11,022 bases of DNA, from the NCBI GenBank assembly GCA_016926315.1, contig JAFGOU010000531.1:1-11022 (forward strand). Reading direction: 5' to 3'. Each line of letters opens with the position of its first letter. Positions within the stretch are counted from its first letter, which is position 1. The notes beneath the pieces are model-generated. The model was not told the origin of the DNA. It did no database searches and was given only the letters and a program-made list of their open reading frames with translations. Both the position numbers and the translations under genes were made by a program. Shown here piece by piece: positions 6,888-11,022 of this stretch. Origin of the DNA: Chitinispirillaceae bacterium. GTDB taxonomy: Bacteria > Fibrobacterota > Chitinivibrionia > Chitinivibrionales > Chitinispirillaceae.

Positions 6888-8399
6888 ATTTCCGACCTGC
6901 TTGGCATTCTCGTTGCTTCGATCCCCGGGGCACAGCCCATGGGCGCGAACATCAACTACGATGCTGATTTCGACGCGCTCAAGGCCGAGTTCGGCAAGAT
7001 CGGTAATCTCGATCTTGCGCTCATCGAGAACGCTGCCACGCGCGTGCTTAAGGAAAAGGCAAAGGACATCCGCGTCATATCGTTCCTCGCTTATGCCCTG
7101 CTGCGCAACGACAACTGGGAGGGGCTTGCCGACCTGTTCGACGGGTTCGCACAGCTTGCGGCAAAGGATTTCGACGCCATGCAGCCCGACCGGCCGCGGG
7201 CAAAAGAGCTTGGACTCAAATGGATGTCCGAAGACCGCTTCACCGGCTCTCTGTCTGATCGGAAACCGGCAGAGGCGGATTATCCCTCTATCAGCCGTCT
7301 GCTCGAAGCGCTCGACAAGCTCAAGCCGGTGCTTGAGCAGAAATTCCCTGAAGCCGCGGTGTTTCCGGCTGAGCTCTATAAAAACACGGTTGCCTGGGAA
7401 AAAGCGTGCAAGCCGAAACCGGTCGCTGCTGCACCGGCGGCAGGAGCGCCGGGAATGGCAGGCGGTCAGTCCGAGATCCTGGAGACGCCAAAGCAGGCGC
7501 AGGCCCTTTGCCGCAGAGGAGCGCTCTTTCTCATTGAAAAGGAGCCGCAGAAACCCATGGGCTACCGGCTCATGCGCAGCCTGCGCTGGGACTTGATTGA
7601 AAAGGCGCCTCCGGCCGAAGGGGGCAAAACACAACTGCCGGGTCCGAATCCGCAGCAGCGCGCCTTTTTTCAAAATACGCTGGCAGCGCAGGAGTGGAAG
7701 ACCGCGCTTGAAAAGGCCGAGGCCGCGTTTGCCGGCGCATCGAACCATCTCTGGCTCGACCTTCAACGCATTATTACGGTATCCGCGGAAAAACTCGGGG
7801 AGCCATGGGCTGCGGTGCGGTCGGCAATTCTCCTGGAAACCGCCTGTTTTATCAAGCGGGTGCCTGATCTCATCGGATTACAATTCGCGGACGCGACCCC
7901 CTTCTGTGACGAGGCCACTAAGCAATGGCTTTCCACGGAGGTCAAGTCCGTTTTTTCCTCTGGCGGGGGTGCCGCAGCGATGACTGCAGGCGCCGACGAT
8001 CCACTCGCAAAAGAACAGCAGAAAGCGAACGAGCTGGTGGGATCGGGGCAGATCGAAGAGGCGATCGACCTGGTGCAGCGCGGTATCCGCAGGTCCCATT
8101 CCGAGCGCGATTCGTTTCGCCGCACCATCATCGTGGCCTCGCTCCTGCTCAAGGCGAAGCAGCCCGACATGGCGGTTTCCATGCTCGAAATGGTGGACCA
8201 GAAAATCACCGCTTACCGCGTGGATAAGTGGGAACCGGACCTGGCGGTCGAGGCGTGGTCGGTCCTGGTACAGGCGTACAAGGTGTCCAAGGCCGGCAAG
8301 GCGCAAAACATTCTCTTGTCGCTTCAGGAGAAGCAAAATACTATATTAACAAAAGTTAGTTATATCGACCCGAAAAAGGCTATCCTTTTAAATAAATAA
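6888..8399 (+). CDS. tssA: TssA, type VI secretion protein (ImpA N-terminal domain, VasJ/EvpK-type C-terminus)
   Basis: A 503-residue cytoplasmic protein if translation starts at ATT 6888 (486 if at ATG 6939). TssA proteins organise the baseplate and/or cap the growing sheath-tube of the type VI machine. The N-terminal domain (about 1-170) is ImpA_N (PF06812): SDLLGILVASIPGAQPMG, then NINYDADFDALKAEFGKIG, matching the usual proline/glycine turn followed by YDxxFxxLxAE. Part of this conserved segment lies upstream of the first ATG, hence the chosen start. An Ala/Pro linker (about 173-195) leads to a helical VasJ-type domain (PF16989) with GYRLMRSLRWDLIEKAPP, LWLDLQRIITVSAEKLG and a TPR-like end containing ELVGSGQIEEAIDLVQRGI and KWEPDLAVEAWSVLVQAY. 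It is the first gene of an operon followed by tssB after 24 bases. Regulation is probably from the AT-rich promoters at 6728-6789. The ATT start is unusual and could also reflect a sequencing error for ATG. Confidence 0.92.
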   Translation: MSDLLGILVASIPGAQPMGANINYDADFDALKAEFGKIGNLDLALIENAATRVLKEKAKDIRVISFLAYALLRNDNWEGLADLFDGFAQLAAKDFDAMQPDRPRAKELGLKWMSEDRFTGSLSDRKPAEADYPSISRLLEALDKLKPVLEQKFPEAAVFPAELYKNTVAWEKACKPKPVAAAPAAGAPGMAGGQSEILETPKQAQALCRRGALFLIEKEPQKPMGYRLMRSLRWDLIEKAPPAEGGKTQLPGPNPQQRAFFQNTLAAQEWKTALEKAEAAFAGASNHLWLDLQRIITVSAEKLGEPWAAVRSAILLETACFIKRVPDLIGLQFADATPFCDEATKQWLSTEVKSVFSSGGGAAAMTAGADDPLAKEQQKANELVGSGQIEEAIDLVQRGIRRSHSERDSFRRTIIVASLLLKAKQPDMAVSMLEMVDQKITAYRVDKWEPDLAVEAWSVLVQAYKVSKAGKAQNILLSLQEKQNTILTKVSYIDPKKAILLNK

Positions 8400-8423
8400 C
8401 ATTTTTAGAAAGGCGGTCATACC

Positions 8424-8924
8424 ATGGCTGGAAGTTTTCAAAATGAAATTCCCGCGGCGCGTATCAACCTGAAGCTCGACGTGGGAAAAGGTGACGCCAA
8501 GAAAAAAACGGAACTGCCGCTTAAAATGCTCGTGATGGGCGATTTCACCCAGAAAAAACGAACCCAGCGCGTGGGCGAACGGGAAAAGATCAATATCAAC
8601 AAGAACAATTTCGAACAGGTGATGAAGAGCCAGGATCTGAAGCTGAACTTCAACGTCGAAAACAAGATTACGGGCCAGGGCGACCTCAAGGTCGATCTCG
8701 ACATCACCGGTATGGACGCTTTCAAACCTGAAAACGTTGCCAAGGCGATCCCCGAGCTCTCCAAGCTCCTGGCAGCGCGCAACCTGCTCAAGGACCTCAA
8801 GTCAAACCTGCTCGACAACCGGTCGTTCAGGGCGCGGCTCGAAGAGATCATCAAGGATCCGAATGCGGCAAAAGCGCTCCATGAGGAGCTGAAGAAAATT
8901 GTTCCGGACAGCGAGCAGAAATAG
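8424..8924 (+). CDS. tssB: TssB (VipA/ImpB), small subunit of the type VI contractile sheath
   Basis: A 166-residue protein of normal family length (PF05591). With TssC it forms the heterodimer that polymerises into the contractile sheath around the Hcp tube in the cytoplasm; contraction drives effector delivery. Recognisable segments are ARINLKLDV near the N-terminus, LPLKMLVMGDF (about 32-42), FNVENKI, and LKVDLDITGMDAFKPENVAK, where the conserved FxPxxV-type turn precedes helices PELSKLLAARNLLKDLKSNL and NRSFRARLEEII. The C-terminal helix ends KALHEELKKIVPD. AAAGGCGG (8409-8416) precedes the ATG by 7 bases. It sits between tssA and tssC, the standard adjacency for a sheath pair, and nothing in it looks degenerate. 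Confidence 0.96.
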   Translation: MAGSFQNEIPAARINLKLDVGKGDAKKKTELPLKMLVMGDFTQKKRTQRVGEREKININKNNFEQVMKSQDLKLNFNVENKITGQGDLKVDLDITGMDAFKPENVAKAIPELSKLLAARNLLKDLKSNLLDNRSFRARLEEIIKDPNAAKALHEELKKIVPDSEQK

Positions 8925-8968
8925 GGGCGTTTAATTATCATCGGACTATAATCAGAAAATTAACTTTC

Positions 8969-8973
8969 AGGAG
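8969..8973 (+). promoter_or_regulatory. Ribosome binding site deciding the tssC start
   Basis: AGGAG lies 8 bases before ATG 8982. A GTG at 8973 is in frame but overlaps this site and cannot use it, so ATG 8982 is preferred. Confidence 0.8.
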
Positions 8974-8981
8974 TGACACTT

Positions 8982-10502
8982 ATGGCAGAAGCTCAGAAAG
9001 CATCTAAAGGCGGGGAAACCAAAGCCGCGGAGGGGTTGGGATACATCTACGAAACCATGAGCCTTTCGGTACCGGATCATGCGGTTGACATTACCGGGTT
9101 TAAAAATGCCGAGGCGCTGGCGGAAAGCAAAGCCAACGAACGCATCGGCGCGGCGCTCGCCTTTTTTGTTGAAAGCGTTCTCTCCACCACGAAAACAGTG
9201 GAACGGATCGACAAGGCGGTTCTCGACAACCAGATCGCGGAGATCGACCGGAAAATTTCGGCGCAGATCGACGAGGTGCTCCACCATCCCAACTTCCAGA
9301 AAATGGAATCGTCGTGGCGCAGCCTCAAGTTCCTGATTGACCGTACCGATTTCCGTAAAAACATCAAGATCGACCTGCTCGATGTTTCTAAAGAGGAACT
9401 CGCCGAGGACTTCGAGGACTCGCCCGAAACCATACAGACCGGGCTTTACAAGCACGTTTATACCGAAGAATACGACACTCCGGGCGGCGAGCCGTTCGGC
9501 GCAATGATCTCCAACTTCGAATTCGACTCGCTACCGCCCGACATCGGGCTTCTGCAGAACATCTCAAAGGTTGCGGCAAGCTGTCACTGCCCGTTTATCA
9601 GCTCGGTGGGCGCCACGTTCTTTAAAAAAGAGAAGGTGCAGGACCTCACCAAGATCGAGGACCTCAAGACCTACATGGAACGCAGCGATTTCCTCCGCTG
9701 GAACTCGTTCAGGCAGACCGAAGACTCCCGCTACGTTGGCCTGGTCATGCCGCGCTTTGAATTGCGGCTCCCCTACGGCCCGGACACGGTACCGGTCAAG
9801 GAGTTCAATTATACCGAAAACGTCAAGGGCGACGACCATGACAAATACCTGTGGGGCAACGCATCGTTCGCGTTTGCTGCGAACATGGTGCGGTCGTTCA
9901 TCGATAACGGCTGGTGCGTGCAGATCCGCGGGCCCGAGGCCGGCGGCAAGGTCGAAGACCTGCCGATCCATCTGTTCGACGTGGGCAAGGGCCAGCAGAT
10001 GAAGATCCCGACCGAAATCCTGATCCCCGAAACGCGCGAGTTCGAATTCGCGCAGGAAGGGTTCATTCCGCTCTCGTTCTACAAGAACCGCAACTACGCC
10101 TGTTTCTTCTCGGCCAACTCCGGCCAGAAGCCCATGGAAACCGACGACAAGAACGTCAACGCCAACCTGCGCATCAACGCACGGTTGCCGTACATTTTCC
10201 TGGTGTCGCGCATCGCCCACTATCTCAAGGTGATCCAGCGCGAAAACATCGGTTCCACCAAAAGCAAGATGGTGCTGCAGAACGAGCTCAACACCTGGAT
10301 CAAGGGGCTGGTGACCGAAATGAACGATCCCGGGCCGGAGCTGATCGCCACGCACCCGCTCAAGGCGGCCGAAGTAACGGTCAACGAAATCGAGGACAAC
10401 CCCGGGTTCTTCTCGGTCGGACTTTCGGTGGTGCCGCATTTCCAGATCGAGGGGATCGACATCAACCTGTCGCTCATTTCTCAGATGCCCAAGTCAAAAT
10501 AA
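8982..10502 (+). CDS. tssC: TssC (VipB/ImpC/EvpB), large subunit of the type VI contractile sheath
   Basis: A 506-residue full-length sheath subunit (PF05943 plus the C-terminal VipB_2 domain). It partners TssB; its C-terminal domain resembles phage tail sheath and is the part recycled by ClpV in systems that carry that ATPase. Conserved segments in order are IDRKISAQIDEVLHHPNFQ and ESSWRSLKFLIDRTDF in the N-terminal helices, DIGLLQNISKVAASCHCPFI, RYVGLVMPRFELRLPYG (250-266), LWGNASFAFAANMVRSFIDN then GWCVQIRGPEAGG (Trp311), FIPLSFYKNRNYACFFSANS, and the C-terminal LNTWIKGLVTEMNDPGPEL and NPGFFSVGLSVVPHFQIEG. The 57-base gap from tssB contains an isolated TATAAT (8947-8952) with no -35 partner. 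The protein shows no frameshift or missing block, so the machine's sheath should be functional. Confidence 0.97.
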   Translation: MAEAQKASKGGETKAAEGLGYIYETMSLSVPDHAVDITGFKNAEALAESKANERIGAALAFFVESVLSTTKTVERIDKAVLDNQIAEIDRKISAQIDEVLHHPNFQKMESSWRSLKFLIDRTDFRKNIKIDLLDVSKEELAEDFEDSPETIQTGLYKHVYTEEYDTPGGEPFGAMISNFEFDSLPPDIGLLQNISKVAASCHCPFISSVGATFFKKEKVQDLTKIEDLKTYMERSDFLRWNSFRQTEDSRYVGLVMPRFELRLPYGPDTVPVKEFNYTENVKGDDHDKYLWGNASFAFAANMVRSFIDNGWCVQIRGPEAGGKVEDLPIHLFDVGKGQQMKIPTEILIPETREFEFAQEGFIPLSFYKNRNYACFFSANSGQKPMETDDKNVNANLRINARLPYIFLVSRIAHYLKVIQRENIGSTKSKMVLQNELNTWIKGLVTEMNDPGPELIATHPLKAAEVTVNEIEDNPGFFSVGLSVVPHFQIEGIDINLSLISQMPKSK

Positions 10503-10505
10503 GCA

Positions 10506-10532
10506 GAGGCGCCATTCAACGAATATCGCCTT
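10506..10532 (+). other. Hairpin between tssC and hcp
   Basis: AGGCG (10507-10511) pairs with CGCCT (10527-10531), extended by a G-T pair at 10506/10532. Inside it ATTC (10514-10517) pairs with GAAT (10521-10524) around an AAC loop, separated by a 2x2 internal loop. It starts 4 bases after the tssC stop, with no following T-run, so it is not a classical terminator. It could protect or process the mRNA so that hcp is made in excess over the sheath genes. Confidence 0.4.
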
Positions 10533-10573
10533 GACAAATAAAACCTATCACCATTCATAGAAGGAGTAATGCC

Positions 10574-11022
10574 ATGCCTATTCCAGCGTATATGTGGATG
10601 ACCGACGATTCCGGCAAGGCCATTGAGGGTTCCGTGGATGTTGCCGGCCGGGAAAAAAGCATCGAAGTGCACGAGTTCGAGCACGAGGTGCGTATCCCGA
10701 CCGATCCGGACACGGGCAAGCTCACCGGCACCCGGAAGCACGAAGCGATCCGCCTCGTAAAAGCGTACGACTCCGCGTCACCGTACCTCTACAAGGCGGT
10801 GTGCGAAGGCCAGACGCTCAAGAAGGTGGAGATCAAGTGGTACCGGATCGACGACACCGGCACGGAAACCGAATATTTCAACCACAAGCTCGAAGACGTC
10901 AAGATCTGCTCGGTAAAGCCGATCATGTACAACGTCAAAGATGCTGCCAAGGAGCGTTACGTGCATCTCGAAGAGGTCCAGCTGCGCTATCAGAAGATCA
11001 CCTGGACCTATTGCGACGGCAA
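10574..11022 (+). CDS. hcp: Hcp (TssD), type VI secretion tube protein (partial, C-terminus cut by window end)
   Basis: The first 149 codons of Hcp, the hexameric ring protein that stacks into the inner tube inside the TssB/TssC sheath and carries small effectors. It is closer to the Vibrio/enterobacterial type than to Pseudomonas Hcp1: MPIPAYMWMTD at the start, VHEFEHEVRIPTDPDTGKLT (32-51), the RKHEAIRLVKAYDSASPYLY block, LKKVEIKWYRID, and the late strands VHLEEVQLRYQKITWTYCDG. Family members are usually about 160-175 residues, so only a short tail should be missing. Whether a fused effector domain follows cannot be seen. AAGGAG (10561-10566) lies 7 bases before the ATG, the best ribosome binding site in the window, consistent with high production. 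A perfect -35-like TTGACA at 10531-10536 lacks a good -10. Confidence 0.95.
   Translation, partial: MPIPAYMWMTDDSGKAIEGSVDVAGREKSIEVHEFEHEVRIPTDPDTGKLTGTRKHEAIRLVKAYDSASPYLYKAVCEGQTLKKVEIKWYRIDDTGTETEYFNHKLEDVKICSVKPIMYNVKDAAKERYVHLEEVQLRYQKITWTYCDG

Noticed and set aside
6902..6917. Sigma-54-like -24/-12 match: TGGCAT, 5 bases, TTGCT
   Set aside because: GG and GC are correctly spaced and sigma-54 does control some type VI operons, but the site falls inside sequence that appears to code for the TssA N-terminus. A start near 6929 would leave almost no leader before ATG 6939. It becomes worth reviving only if the ATT start is disproved.
6801..7766. 321-codon minus-strand frame opposite tssA
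   Set aside because: It is antisense to clear TssA coding sequence and has no recognisable domain.
8374..8389. AAAAGG-CTAT-CCTTTT hairpin at the end of tssA
   Set aside because: Six mostly A-T pairs inside the coding end of tssA with no T-tract; too weak for a terminator and the operon clearly continues into tssB.
8947..8952. Perfect TATAAT in the tssB-tssC gap
   Set aside because: No TTGACA-like hexamer at 16-18 bases upstream (that stretch is GGGCGT-like) and no extended -10 TG, so a promoter is not supported.

Overview
The window is a moderately GC-rich stretch from a diderm (outer-membrane) bacterium. The evidence is a partial outer-membrane beta-barrel-like gene at the left edge and type VI secretion genes at the right edge. 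Lineage cannot be fixed from sequence alone. A PAC2-family gene and the remnant of a GH44-like secreted glycanase would fit a non-model phylum such as Fibrobacterota/Chitinivibrionia or a deltaproteobacterial relative, but this is a low-confidence guess.

Left third (1-2281): the 3' end of a putative outer-membrane beta-barrel gene (+) converges, 2 bases apart, on a complete tRNA-dihydrouridine synthase gene (-, 221-1171). A 180-base divergent spacer with a 20-bp near-palindrome separates dus from a PAC2-family gene (+, 1352-2281).

Middle (2307-6443): 25 bases after the PAC2 gene lies a 1378-residue multidomain sugar-polymer enzyme. Reading from its N-terminus I see a SAM methyltransferase, a cryptic kinase-like domain, a GT-A (GT2) glycosyltransferase and a GT-B (GT4) glycosyltransferase. 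The first two modules have the same order as the methyltransferase-kinase WbdD that caps E. coli O9a antigen, so a role in building and capping a surface glycan is likely. The PAC2 gene and this gene probably share a transcript.

Junction (6444-6887): it holds a short truncated gene (signal peptide plus the start of a GH44-like secreted enzyme). Its stop codon abuts a near-consensus sigma-70 promoter inside an AT-rich island carrying a second promoter and several dyads.

Right third (6888-11022): a type VI secretion operon in the order tssA-tssB-tssC-hcp, i.e. baseplate/cap organiser, both sheath subunits, then the tube protein (cut by the window end). The tssA reading frame and its ribosome binding site point to a rare ATT start codon 17 codons upstream of the first ATG. 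A hairpin lies between tssC and hcp. The operon is presumably driven from the AT-rich promoter region at 6728-6789. No tRNA, rRNA, CRISPR array, transposase or complete insertion sequence was seen.
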